Assembly: GCA_030596915.1 (NCBI GenBank)
Contig: JAUVSX010000040.1
Span: 1-11,900 of the forward strand
From: Chloroflexota bacterium
Lineage (GTDB): Bacteria; Chloroflexota; Anaerolineae; B4-G1
Direction: 5' to 3'
DNA: 11,900 bases
Part shown: positions 1-7,143 of the stretch, in pieces
Position numbering within the stretch: the stretch's first letter is position 1
How the letters are laid out: every line of letters begins with the position of its first letter
Translations under genes and position numbers: made by a program
Notes under the pieces: generated by a model
The model's input: the letters and a program-made list of their open reading frames with translations, nothing else
Told to the model about the DNA's origin: nothing
Database searches by the model: none

Positions 1-2359
1 CGCGCGCTTGAATCTCGTGCTTCTCGATGTGAATCGAGCTAAACTGATCGTCACGCACCAGCCGCTCGCTGATCAGGATCGCGTCCTCGAAGTTTCCACC
101 CTCCCAAGACAAGAAGGCGCACACCACATTGTGTCCCAGGGCCAGATCACCCATTTCGGTCGACGAGCTGTCGGCCAGCACCTCACCCTTCTCCACCCGC
201 TGTCCTTTGTAGACAACTGGCTTCTGATCGATGCAGGTGCTCTGATTGGAGCGCTGGTATTTCTTCAGGGGATAGCGACGCAGACCGTCGGCCTGCCGGG
301 TCACGATCACATCACCGAGGACGCTGACAACCTCGCCGCTCTCTCGCGCCTGCACAACCTGTCCAGAGTCGTGCGCAGCCTGCCATTCCATCCCGGTGGA
401 AACCAGTGGCGCCTCAGGCCGAATCATGGGGACAGTTTGTCGCTGCATATTGGAGCCCATCAGCGCCCGGTTGGCATCATCGTGCTCCAAGAACGGGATC
501 AACGATGCAGACACGCCAACGATCTGGTTAGGGGCCACATCGATGTAGTCGATGCGCTCTGGCGGGGCAAGCAAGACCCGTGCAGCGCGACGGACTGGGA
601 CCCGTGACCTCACGAAATGGGCCTTATCGTCGAGTTCCGTGTTGCCCTGCGCGATCGTGTAGTGTTCCTCCCGATCTGCCGACAGGTAGGTGACCTCGTC
701 ACTCACGGCGGGCACGACGGCGATTTCCTCCGTCAGTCCCAACGCGGCGATGCGATCCGCCAGCTCCGGCGATACGTCTGTCCCCGCCGATGCCACGAGC
801 TCACCGCTCTCCGGGTTCAGCACATCCTCACGCAGCGTCTGTTCGGCAAGCGCCTCGGCCGACGGCTTCACAGAGTGAATCACCCGCTTGTAGGGCGTCT
901 CGACGAATCCCAGTTGGTTCACCCGGGCATAGGTGGCCAAGCGGCCGATCAGGCCGATGTTTGGCCCCTCGGGCGTCTCGATGGGGCATATGCGGCCGTA
1001 GTGGCTATAGTGGACATCACGTACGTCGAATCCTGCCCGCTCGCGGCGCAGTCCCCCCGGACCCAGTGCCGAAAGAGTACGCTTGTGCGTCAGCTCGGAC
1101 AGGGGATTCGTCTGCTCCATGAACTGCGAAAGCTGGCTGGAACCATAAAACTCGCGGATGGCCGCGACGACGGGGCGGATATTGATAAGATTGACTGGCG
1201 TCAATGACTCTGACGCGCGGATGGACATCCGCTCCAGCACCACCCGCTCCATCCGGCGCAGACCGATCCTGAGTTTGTTCTGGACTAGCTCACCGACAGT
1301 CTTGACGCGACGATTTCCCAGATGATCGATGTCGTCCGCATCTTCGGTGCCGTTGTTGATGCGGATCATCCGCTCGACCAGCGCCATCAGATCCATCTTA
1401 GTGATGGTTCGATGATCCTGCTTCGTATCGAGACCCAGGCGCTGGTTCAGCTTGTAGCGCCCCACTCTTTGCAGATCGTAGCGACGGGGATCGAATATCT
1501 GTTGCTCAAGGTACTCCCGCGCATTATCCAGCGTTGCCGGGTCACCTGGGCGCATACGGCGATAGAACTCCAGGAGCGCATCCTCAGCTATCGTGCGGCC
1601 CTCCTTCTGCTCCCAGTCCGGCTCCTGGCGTATGGTCGTCGCAATGTATGGATGGTTGGGGTTGCTGTCGGCGTCCTCAAAGTACGCCAGCAGATCCTCA
1701 TCGGTGCTGGTACCCATCGCATCACTGCCCGTTCGGTCATCCACTGCCCCGAGAGCTCGAAGCAGTACGGTCACAGGCATTGTGCGGCGGCGGTTGAATT
1801 TGACGATCAGATAGTCGGATTTACGGGTCTCGAACTCCATCCAGGCCCCACGGTCGGGGATCAGCTTGGCCGTAGCCAGCGGACGTCCAGTAACCCGATC
1901 CTCGGTGACACTGAAGTATACGCCGGGCGAACGGATTAGCTGGCTGACAACGACGCGCTCAGTGCCATTGATAATGAAGGTAGCGTTGCCAGTCATAACG
2001 GGCATATCGCCAAGGAATATCTCTGACTCGACAATCTCACCGGTGTCTCGGTTGTCGAGCACAACGGCGACATAGAGGGGCGCGCCAAAGGTCAGATCGC
2101 GCTCCAGGCACTCTACTGCGGTATACTTGGGCTCGCCGAAGTGGTACTTCAGATCAAACCGGGCCTCCCGTGCCTTCGTGCCAGGGAAGAACAGCCTCAA
2201 GTTGCCATTGAAGCTCTCAATGGGCGATATCTCATCGAAGAGCTGACCTATGGCTTCTTGCTGGAACCAACGAAAGGAGTCAAGCTGAACCTCAATCAGC
2301 CGCGGCAGTTCCGCCGCGTGACTGATATGGGCATAGCTTTTGCTCCCTGAGTACTCCAT
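1..2359 (-). CDS. rpoB: RNA polymerase beta subunit, 5' part (runs off left edge)
   Basis: This encodes the beta subunit of the core RNA polymerase. The first 786 codons are present and the rest lies beyond position 1, so no stop is seen. The start is ATG at 2359, 9 nt after an AAAGGAG ribosome-binding site. Recognisable segments, in order, are the lobe/protrusion ('LIRSPGVYFS', 'GTERVVVSQ'), the rifampicin-pocket cluster around residues 407-437 ('GSSQLSQFM', 'NPLSELTHK', 'SALGPGGL') and 'ICPIETPEGPNIGLI'. The visible part ends just before the region that aligns with E. coli residue ~850. No large insertion is visible and the N-terminus is short, as in Chloroflexota and Gram-positive homologues. 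Two pocket residues are atypical: E415 (E. coli Asp516) and T428 (E. coli Arg529). His526 and Ser531 equivalents (H425, S430) are conserved. The gene is preceded by an acetyltransferase gene rather than rplJL, and it has its own promoter. Confidence 0.97.
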   Translation of the reverse strand, partial: MEYSGSKSYAHISHAAELPRLIEVQLDSFRWFQQEAIGQLFDEISPIESFNGNLRLFFPGTKAREARFDLKYHFGEPKYTAVECLERDLTFGAPLYVAVVLDNRDTGEIVESEIFLGDMPVMTGNATFIINGTERVVVSQLIRSPGVYFSVTEDRVTGRPLATAKLIPDRGAWMEFETRKSDYLIVKFNRRRTMPVTVLLRALGAVDDRTGSDAMGTSTDEDLLAYFEDADSNPNHPYIATTIRQEPDWEQKEGRTIAEDALLEFYRRMRPGDPATLDNAREYLEQQIFDPRRYDLQRVGRYKLNQRLGLDTKQDHRTITKMDLMALVERMIRINNGTEDADDIDHLGNRRVKTVGELVQNKLRIGLRRMERVVLERMSIRASESLTPVNLINIRPVVAAIREFYGSSQLSQFMEQTNPLSELTHKRTLSALGPGGLRRERAGFDVRDVHYSHYGRICPIETPEGPNIGLIGRLATYARVNQLGFVETPYKRVIHSVKPSAEALAEQTLREDVLNPESGELVASAGTDVSPELADRIAALGLTEEIAVVPAVSDEVTYLSADREEHYTIAQGNTELDDKAHFVRSRVPVRRAARVLLAPPERIDYIDVAPNQIVGVSASLIPFLEHDDANRALMGSNMQRQTVPMIRPEAPLVSTGMEWQAAHDSGQVVQARESGEVVSVLGDVIVTRQADGLRRYPLKKYQRSNQSTCIDQKPVVYKGQRVEKGEVLADSSSTEMGDLALGHNVVCAFLSWEGGNFEDAILISERLVRDDQFSSIHIEKHEIQAR

Positions 2360-2426
2360 CAACATCTCTCCTTTGGTCGTCGCTAACATACGCGCACGGG
2401 CAATGCGAGCCAACAGGCGAACCCAT

Positions 2427-2454
2427 AGTATACGTCATTTCTTGGATATGTCAA
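2427..2454 (-). promoter_or_regulatory. Promoter of rpoB
   Basis: On the minus strand TTGACA (2449-2454) and TATACT (2427-2432) are separated by 16 nt, close to the sigma70 consensus (6/6 and 5/6). Transcription would start near 2420 and give a 5' leader of about 60 nt that ends in the AAAGGAG site before rpoB. It is the best promoter on this strand between the acetyltransferase stop and rpoB. Confidence 0.8.
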
Positions 2455-2510
2455 ACCAAGCCACGGCGTTGCGCGGCGGTGATCACCAGGTCGGGATCAG
2501 GAAGTCCGGG

Positions 2511-2525
2511 GAGCCGTCACGGCTC
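2511..2525 (-). terminator. Possible weak terminator hairpin after the acetyltransferase gene
   Basis: GAGCCG (2511-2516) and CGGCTC (2520-2525) form a 6-bp stem with a 3-nt loop, about 100 nt after the acetyltransferase stop and before the rpoB promoter. There is no T-run behind it on the minus strand, so it is at best a weak terminator or a chance inverted repeat. Confidence 0.25.
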
Positions 2526-2627
2526 GGGTGGGTCAAGGGATGCTTGCACCGGCAGTGGCAACGAGATACTCACACGCGCCACTCCGCCTTGAGACGATAC
2601 CTGGCGCTTGTGGCCGGTGCGGCCTAC

Positions 2628-3620
2628 TCACACTCGTCTGGCAGAAACCGCTTGTCCCAGATCCTGTCTCATCTGCACGAGCACGTGCGATGTACGGAAG
2701 CCGACCTCCTGCAGTGCTGCGGCGACTGGCACCAAGTCGCACGGGACGACGGCCTCCACTAGTTTGCTGCCCGAGCGGGACAGGCTCAGGACACCTCTCA
2801 GCGCGAGGGCTCTCCCCAGGCGCGCTGCGTATCCCTCTCGTACTAGCACCTCAAGCCGGTCGGGAGCCCGCCGTCTGTCCCTGAGGGCTCTCACCGCGCC
2901 GCACAAGCGCCCCCCCTGCTCGGCGACCCACCAGGACTCACGCTTTCCCGCCAGCCAGGTATCCATCGTCCGCCCCCAGCCGGCCTCATAATTCCCGCTT
3001 CGCAGTTCCAGCAAGGCGTGAAGCGATACCGGCACGGTCGCTCGCGCAAGACCAAGCAGGGCCCGGCTATCACGGCCACCTCCGCGGCGCCAGGCGACAT
3101 CAGGTGACGGCAGCTCGGAGACGGCCACTGGTAGGCCGGCGGGACGAAGCAGGTGCATCGTCCGGCCCGCCTCCCGAAACCCCAGGTGCTCATACATCCT
3201 TCGAGCCTCTGGACTGTCAGCGCGCACTTCGAGCCCGGCCCAGCGACCACCGCGGGCGGACAGCCGCGTCAGCGCGGCCTCCATCAATGCGCGTGCGATC
3301 CCGCGTCTGCGCCAATCGGGGTGAACGCACACGTTGCCGATGAGGTACCCTCCTCGCTCCAGTGCGGGTCGCAGCGAGACATTTCCCACCACCTGACCGT
3401 GCTCGACCCAGACAAAACCGGGAGGCACAGCCCCTGGAGAGTCCCACTCCGGCCAGTAGAACAATCTCATCAGCCCTCTTCGGCGCGCGACGCGGCGCAT
3501 ATGCGCCAGCGCAAGCTGACCGGCAGGGTCCAGCCGGTCCCCGAAGGCGACCACGATCAAGTCAGTGACAGCTTTGAGGTCGCGGTATGGATCGATGGGT
3601 CGCAGCCCGTCCAGAACCAC
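2628..3620 (-). CDS. GNAT-family N-acetyltransferase, two-domain form
   Basis: The predicted 330-residue protein carries an acetyl-CoA-binding GNAT domain in residues 5-165. Motif A is visible as 'VCVHPDWRRRGIARALM' (about 97-113), followed by 'SPEARRMYEHLGFREAGR', the usual motif B region. Residues ~170-320 look like a second, degenerate GNAT fold without a clear motif A. That tandem arrangement is known in mycothiol-synthase-like and other double GNAT proteins. The substrate cannot be told from sequence. The start is uncertain: a TGA closes the frame just upstream, the first usable codon is GTG at 3620, and an AGGAGG site abuts it directly. Initiation at CTG (3614) would give better spacing. 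It lies 96 nt after pncC on the same strand and may share its transcript. Confidence 0.85.
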   Translation of the reverse strand: MVLDGLRPIDPYRDLKAVTDLIVVAFGDRLDPAGQLALAHMRRVARRRGLMRLFYWPEWDSPGAVPPGFVWVEHGQVVGNVSLRPALERGGYLIGNVCVHPDWRRRGIARALMEAALTRLSARGGRWAGLEVRADSPEARRMYEHLGFREAGRTMHLLRPAGLPVAVSELPSPDVAWRRGGGRDSRALLGLARATVPVSLHALLELRSGNYEAGWGRTMDTWLAGKRESWWVAEQGGRLCGAVRALRDRRRAPDRLEVLVREGYAARLGRALALRGVLSLSRSGSKLVEAVVPCDLVPVAAALQEVGFRTSHVLVQMRQDLGQAVSARRV

Positions 3621-3716
3621 CCTCCTGACTCATCAACCCGTCGCGCGAGGGCCTCTGCTCCCACCGCGCCCCGGACCTTGATCTGGCCGCTCGTGGTCCG
3701 CCGCCACGTCGTTCGG

Positions 3717-4214
3717 TCACGAAAAGGACCCGATGAGATACCGATGAAGCAGATCAAGCGCGGCATCTGCCGAGCGTGCCTTGTTCTCCCATCGGTCGCC
3801 ATTCCACAGGTGACGTTCCACCCACGAGCCGTCCGGGGCGGCCAACGCCACGTACACCAGCCCCACCGGCTTTTCGGCTGTGCCACCTCCAGGACCCGCA
3901 ACACCCGTGACCGACAACCCAATCTCGGTGCTCAGGATCTCCCGCACGCCGCTGGCCATCTCCCGAGCCGTCAGCTCGCTGACGGCGCCAAACTGGCACA
4001 GCGTGCCATACCTCACGTGCACGATTGCCGCCTTCACTTCGTCAGCGTAAGCGACTACACCGCCACGGAAGTACTCGGAACTGCCAGGAACATCGGTGAT
4101 CCGATGACTGACAAGACCGCCGGTGCACGATTCGGCCACCGCGAGTGTCAGGCCACTCCGCTTGAGGAGCAGTCCGACCGATACCTCGAGGGCACTTGCA
4201 TCGGGTCCGTACAT
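3717..4214 (-). CDS. pncC: Nicotinamide-nucleotide amidase (CinA C-terminal family)
   Basis: This 165-residue protein matches the stand-alone C-terminal domain of CinA. Family members deamidate nicotinamide mononucleotide to nicotinic acid mononucleotide, which recycles NMN left by NAD-dependent DNA ligase. The family signature 'AESCTGG' is at residues 27-33, with the expected catalytic serine at S29. It is followed by 'GGVVAYADEVKAAIV' and by 'GVAGPGGGTAEKPVGLVYVAL', the second conserved block. Length is normal for the family (about 160) and no N-terminal MoCF-like domain is present. The ATG start is preceded by AGGGAGA with 3-4 nt spacing. It is cytoplasmic, with no signal or membrane segment. 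A minus-strand promoter is predicted about 130 nt upstream. Confidence 0.93.
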   Translation of the reverse strand: MYGPDASALEVSVGLLLKRSGLTLAVAESCTGGLVSHRITDVPGSSEYFRGGVVAYADEVKAAIVHVRYGTLCQFGAVSELTAREMASGVREILSTEIGLSVTGVAGPGGGTAEKPVGLVYVALAAPDGSWVERHLWNGDRWENKARSADAALDLLHRYLIGSFS

Positions 4215-4346
4215 ATGTCTCCCTAGCGCAAGGGGCCCGGCGCAATGCCAGGTCTAGTTTCCTGCTCTGCGGTACTCTCAAGGGGTTCGAAACAAGGGAT
4301 GGCAGCGACCAGAATCTGAGATGAGGAGAGTTTCAGCGTGCAGCAG

Positions 4347-4375
4347 AGTATACCGAAGAACAGGCATCTCGGCAA
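4347..4375 (-). promoter_or_regulatory. Probable promoter of pncC
   Basis: On the minus strand TTGCCG (4370-4375) and TATACT (4347-4352) have a 17-nt spacer. The -10 box matches at 5/6 positions and the -35 box at 4/6. The transcript would start near 4340 and leave a leader of about 125 nt before the pncC ATG. Confidence 0.5.
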
Positions 4376-4463
4376 GCCGAAACGATGGGTCGTGATGCCG
4401 TTCGCGTGTCCGGGATGTGATCCAGGTTGGGGGGCAATAGTGCAATTCAGGAACTGAGCGACG

Positions 4464-4499
4464 CCGGGTCGCTGCGTGGCGGATGATCACCGGGTCGCT
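4464..4499. repeat. Pair of 10-bp direct repeats upstream of the cysteine synthase promoter
   Basis: CCGGGTCGCT occurs at 4464-4473 and again at 4490-4499. The two copies are 26 bp apart start to start, about two and a half helical turns, and the second ends about 46 bp before the -35 box. They could be an activator or repressor site, but a chance repeat in GC-rich DNA is not excluded. Confidence 0.3.
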
Positions 4500-4545
4500 C
4501 TGGGCATTGGCCCACGACTGAAATGCACCCGGTACCCGCTCGAGC

Positions 4546-4574
4546 TTGACGGCCCACGGAATTCGCGGTATATT
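4546..4574 (+). promoter_or_regulatory. Promoter of the cysteine synthase gene
   Basis: TTGACG (4546-4551) and TATATT (4569-4574) are separated by 17 nt, matching the sigma70 consensus at 5/6 in each box. A start near 4581 gives an unusually long leader of about 210 nt. Confidence 0.7.
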
Positions 4575-4584
4575 GGTGCGACTT

Positions 4585-4759
4585 CTCCGGAGTATGCTAG
4601 GCATGTACTGCCGCTATCAACCCAACTGCATCTGTCCAGAGCGAGGGCACTGACCGCCTGAGCTCTGGGCACGATCGTCCTCCCAGGCCAACCAGACCAG
4701 GCGACATGGCCCGCGCCGCGTTTCGACTGAGAGCCTTGCCGCAGGCAAAGGTTGGCCTG
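4585..4759 (+). promoter_or_regulatory. Structured 5' leader of the cysteine synthase gene (candidate cis-acting RNA)
   Basis: The leader contains a series of inverted repeats. CTCCGGAG at 4585-4592 is self-complementary. ATGC/GCAT form a small hairpin within 4593-4603. TGTCCAGAGC (4633-4642) pairs with GCTCTGGGCA (4662-4671) over 10 bp with a single G-U. CAGGCCAACC (4684-4693) pairs perfectly with GGTTGGCCTG (4750-4759) and encloses a smaller TTGCC/GGCAA hairpin (about 4736-4748). The last arm ends about 25 nt before the ribosome-binding site at 4784. No known riboswitch consensus (T-box, SAM, cobalamin) could be matched by eye. Confidence 0.4.
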
Positions 4760-4793
4760 TTTCTGTACCTGGCCTGGGAACCTGGGAGGAGAT

Positions 4794-5813
4794 ATGATCC
4801 GGAAACACGCCGTAGAGCAACACTGCGCGGTGAGTGGCTGCCGGTGCGAGTCGCAGACTGACATTGAGGAGCGAATCTGCTGCGCACCGACGCCCCCCCC
4901 TCAGACGCTCGAAACACATCCCATCGTGGGCCTGATCGGGCACACGCCCCTGGTCCGGCTGTCCCGCGTGACTCGGGGCCTGTCCCCGTCAGTCTCGGTC
5001 TGCGTTAAGCTCGAGGGCCATAACCCAGGCGGGTCGGTCAAGGATCGAGCAGCCTTGTTCATAGTCCGCGATGCCCTCCAGACCGGCGCTCTGGCCTCCG
5101 GCAGGATCCTGTTGGACGCGACATCCGGCAACACGGGCATCGCCTACGCGATGCTCGGAGCCGCGATGGGATTCCCGGTTGAGCTGGCCCTGCCTGCCAG
5201 CGTGAGTCCAGAGCGATTCCAGATACTGCGGGCCTACGGGGCCCGGCTGATCGTAACCGACGCCGAAGCAAGGACGGATGGGGCCCGGCGCCACGTGCAC
5301 GCGATGGCGGCTGCTGAGCCGGAGAGGTACTTCCATGCCGATCAGTACGCCAATCCGGCCAATCCATTGGCCCACTACTGTACCACAGGCCCTGAACTCT
5401 GGCGCCAGACTGAAAGGCACATCACCCACTTCGTGTCCGGTATGGGCACGAGCGGAACAATGATGGGCGCGGGACGGTACCTGCGCGAGAAAGGCCCGAA
5501 AGTGGAGCTGATTGGCGTACAGCCCGACTCCCCCCAACACGGTATCCAGGGCCTGAAGTACCTTGCAGGGGACGACGTCCCCTCGATCTACGATCCAGCT
5601 CGGGTCGACAGGATAGTGGAGGTCACGACCGACGATGCACAGGCGATGGCTCGCCGCCTTGCGCGCGACGAGGGCATCTTCGTTGGCATTTCCGCCGGCG
5701 CAGCCGTCGTCGCAGCGCTTCGCGTGGCGCGCGAGCTGTCCCACGGGGTGGTTGCCGCGATCCTTCCCGACGGTGGCCTCAAGTACGCGAGCGCCTTGTT
5801 CTGGAACGGCTGA
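4794..5813 (+). CDS. Cysteine synthase (CysK/CysM family, PLP-dependent) with a Cys-rich N-terminal extension
   Basis: This 339-residue protein makes cysteine from an activated serine (O-acetylserine or O-phosphoserine) and sulfide or thiosulfate. 'KLEGHNPGGSVKDRAA' contains the PLP lysine K83. 'TSGNTG' (110-115) is the substrate-binding loop, 'GMGTSGT' (216-222) binds the PLP phosphate, and 'SAGAA' (from S300) precedes 'ILPDGG'. The 'GSVKDRAA' block resembles CysM more than CysK, but the activated-serine donor cannot be fixed from sequence. The family core begins at residue 44 ('IVGLIGHTPLVRL'). Before it lies a ~43-residue extension with cysteines at 11, 16, 18, 29 and 30 and a TPPP linker. 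ATG 4794 is preceded by GGGAGG at 4-nt spacing. The only later in-frame alternative before the core is GTG 4830, which would keep four of the five cysteines. Confidence 0.93.
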   Translation: MIRKHAVEQHCAVSGCRCESQTDIEERICCAPTPPPQTLETHPIVGLIGHTPLVRLSRVTRGLSPSVSVCVKLEGHNPGGSVKDRAALFIVRDALQTGALASGRILLDATSGNTGIAYAMLGAAMGFPVELALPASVSPERFQILRAYGARLIVTDAEARTDGARRHVHAMAAAEPERYFHADQYANPANPLAHYCTTGPELWRQTERHITHFVSGMGTSGTMMGAGRYLREKGPKVELIGVQPDSPQHGIQGLKYLAGDDVPSIYDPARVDRIVEVTTDDAQAMARRLARDEGIFVGISAGAAVVAALRVARELSHGVVAAILPDGGLKYASALFWNG

Positions 5814-5905
5814 GGCGAACGTCTCTGGCCCGGGCTGACGACGGAGCCCTTCGGCTGGGAGGTCGAGGCATCTGCTTGTCCTCGGGCGCGGCGCCTGCAC
5901 AGCGA

Positions 5906-5923
5906 GGCCCGACGTGCCGGGCC
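5906..5923. terminator. Possible bidirectional hairpin between converging genes
   Basis: GGCCCG (5906-5911) and CGGGCC (5918-5923) form a 6-bp GC stem with a 6-nt loop in the 129-bp gap between the stops of the cysteine synthase and the dehydrogenase. There is no T-run on either side, so a role in termination is only suggested by position. Confidence 0.3.
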
Positions 5924-5942
5924 CCGCCACCGTCCTTCGGCA

Positions 5943-7037
5943 TCAGCCGTCCGGCGGACCTTCCTGGGATGATATCTCGCTCCTGCCTAGGTCTTGCGGT
6001 GACGAGCGCGACCGACCCAACGCGACCGCGGATGCCGGCGAGACGATTAGCACGCCCGCCCCGTCGATCTCGCTCCGTTTCAGCGCCAGCAGCGCCTCGT
6101 TGGCGGCCTCCAACGGGAACGTGCGCACCCTCGTTTGTACGGGGATCTCGGCCGCCACCTGCAGCAGCTCCCGAGCATCCTGCCGGGTGAAGTTTGCCAC
6201 GCTTCGTACGCCCCGTTCCCAGTAGAGCAGCCGGTCGTAGTCGAGCTCTGGGAGAGGCGTCATCGTGACACCCGCCAGGGCGACGGTGCCACCGCGCTCC
6301 AGCACGCGCAGAGCCTCCGGGACCAGCCACCCCGCCGGGGCAAAGACGATGCTCCCGTGCGTCTTCTCGGGCGGTGTGTCGCGGGCATCACCTACCCATT
6401 CGGCGCCAAGCTCCCGAGCCAATCGCCTGTGTCCCTCGCTCCGGGTGAAGACGTAGACACTGCATCCCCAGTGCAGGGCTACCTGAATGGTGACGTGGGC
6501 CGAGGCGCCAAACCCGTACAGACCCAGCCGCTGGCCGGGATGGATCCCGCTGATCCGAAGCGCGCGGTAGCCTATGATGCCAGCGCAAAGCAGGGGTGCG
6601 GCATCCACGTCTGAGAAGGACTCGGGCAGCGGATAGGCGAAGGCCTCGTCCACGACCATCGCCTCAGCATAGCCGCCATTAACGTGGAGCCCGGTGAACC
6701 GTGCATCCTCGCACAGGTTCTCCAGGCCCTTGGCGCAGAACTCGCACTCTCCGCACGATCGGTAGAGCCACGGCACGCCAAGACGTTGACCTACATCAAA
6801 GCGTGTGGCCCCCTCTCCGCGCGCATCTACTGTGCCGACCACCTGGTGCCCGGGCACGATGGGGACCTTCGGCAGCACCAGGTCCCCTTCCACCGTGTGC
6901 AGATCGGTGTGGCAGACACCGCAGGTGCTGACCGCGAGGCGCACCTGGCCCGGTCCCGGTTCAGGCAATCGCAGCTCAACCGTCTCCAGAGGACCGTCCT
7001 CGACGGGTCTCGTCTCCCGCAGAAGCATCGCCTTCAT
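5943..7037 (-). CDS. Zinc-dependent alcohol dehydrogenase (medium-chain family)
   Basis: This 364-residue protein belongs to the zinc-binding medium-chain dehydrogenases, which interconvert alcohols and aldehydes or ketones with NAD(P). 'CGVCHTDLH' (39-47) provides catalytic zinc ligand C42. H64 follows in 'PGHQVVG', and C151 in 'PLLCAG' is the third ligand. Four cysteines at 95, 98, 101 and 109 form the structural zinc site. The nucleotide-binding turn is 'GFGASAH' (175-181) instead of the usual GxGGLG. This variant is typical of the 'zinc-binding alcohol dehydrogenase family' group (TIGR02822 type, by recall). The glutamate normally after the motif histidine is glutamine here (Q65). The last ~30 residues are a Ser/Arg-rich tail beyond the usual family end. 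Start ATG 7037 has an AAGGGA site. It lies 106 nt downstream of the fucosidase gene with no promoter seen between them. The substrate is unknown. Confidence 0.9.
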   Translation of the reverse strand: MKAMLLRETRPVEDGPLETVELRLPEPGPGQVRLAVSTCGVCHTDLHTVEGDLVLPKVPIVPGHQVVGTVDARGEGATRFDVGQRLGVPWLYRSCGECEFCAKGLENLCEDARFTGLHVNGGYAEAMVVDEAFAYPLPESFSDVDAAPLLCAGIIGYRALRISGIHPGQRLGLYGFGASAHVTIQVALHWGCSVYVFTRSEGHRRLARELGAEWVGDARDTPPEKTHGSIVFAPAGWLVPEALRVLERGGTVALAGVTMTPLPELDYDRLLYWERGVRSVANFTRQDARELLQVAAEIPVQTRVRTFPLEAANEALLALKRSEIDGAGVLIVSPASAVALGRSRSSPQDLGRSEISSQEGPPDG

Positions 7038-7087
7038 TCTGTCCCTTCCCTCACTTACCTCGGCCGGCCTACACTGGCGGTACCACT

Positions 7088-7100
7088 CTCGGCCGCCGAG
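7088..7100 (-). repeat. Inverted repeat between the fucosidase and dehydrogenase genes
   Basis: CTCGGC (7088-7093) and GCCGAG (7095-7100) form a perfect inverted repeat with one central base, in the 106-nt spacer. It has no T-run. It may be an RNA stability or processing hairpin, or an operator. Confidence 0.3.
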
Positions 7101-7143
7101 ACGCAGCGACCCCTTCCCACCAAGCTAGCGACACCCCGGTGCG

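Larger units (their letters stand above)
4215..4793. other. Divergent gene-free region between pncC and the cysteine synthase gene
   Basis: These 579 bases hold no convincing coding region. The short open frames have no ribosome-binding site and no recognisable protein. What can be seen is a minus-strand promoter for pncC (4347-4375), a plus-strand promoter for the cysteine synthase (4546-4574), a 10-bp direct repeat CCGGGTCGCT at 4464-4473 and 4490-4499, and a structured leader from about 4581 to 4793. Confidence 0.7.

Noticed and set aside
8..1939. Three plus-strand open frames of about 200 codons (8-607, 617-1207, 1322-1939)
   Set aside because: They lie antisense to rpoB, whose minus-strand frame is unbroken and unmistakable. 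Their composition (His/Arg/Gln rich) is that of a shadow frame and no ribosome-binding sites precede them.
3153..4226. Plus-strand frame of 357 codons
   Set aside because: It is antisense to the acetyltransferase and pncC, both of which show family motifs. The frame has shadow-like composition.
4281..4310. GGGGTTCGAAAC, resembling a tRNA T-arm
   Set aside because: The 3' half of the T-stem does not pair, and no anticodon arm or acceptor stem could be built around it.
4643..4661. GGCACTG in the cysteine synthase leader, similar to a cobalamin riboswitch B12 box
   Set aside because: The match to GCCACTG is partial and none of the other conserved cobalamin-riboswitch segments is present.
4989..5930. 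Minus-strand frame of 313 codons
   Set aside because: It is antisense to the cysteine synthase and has no recognisable domain.
7079..7085. TGGTACC on the minus strand before the dehydrogenase, resembling a T-box bulge
   Set aside because: There is no room for a Stem I within the 106-nt spacer, no terminator or sequestrator follows, and a dehydrogenase is not a T-box target.
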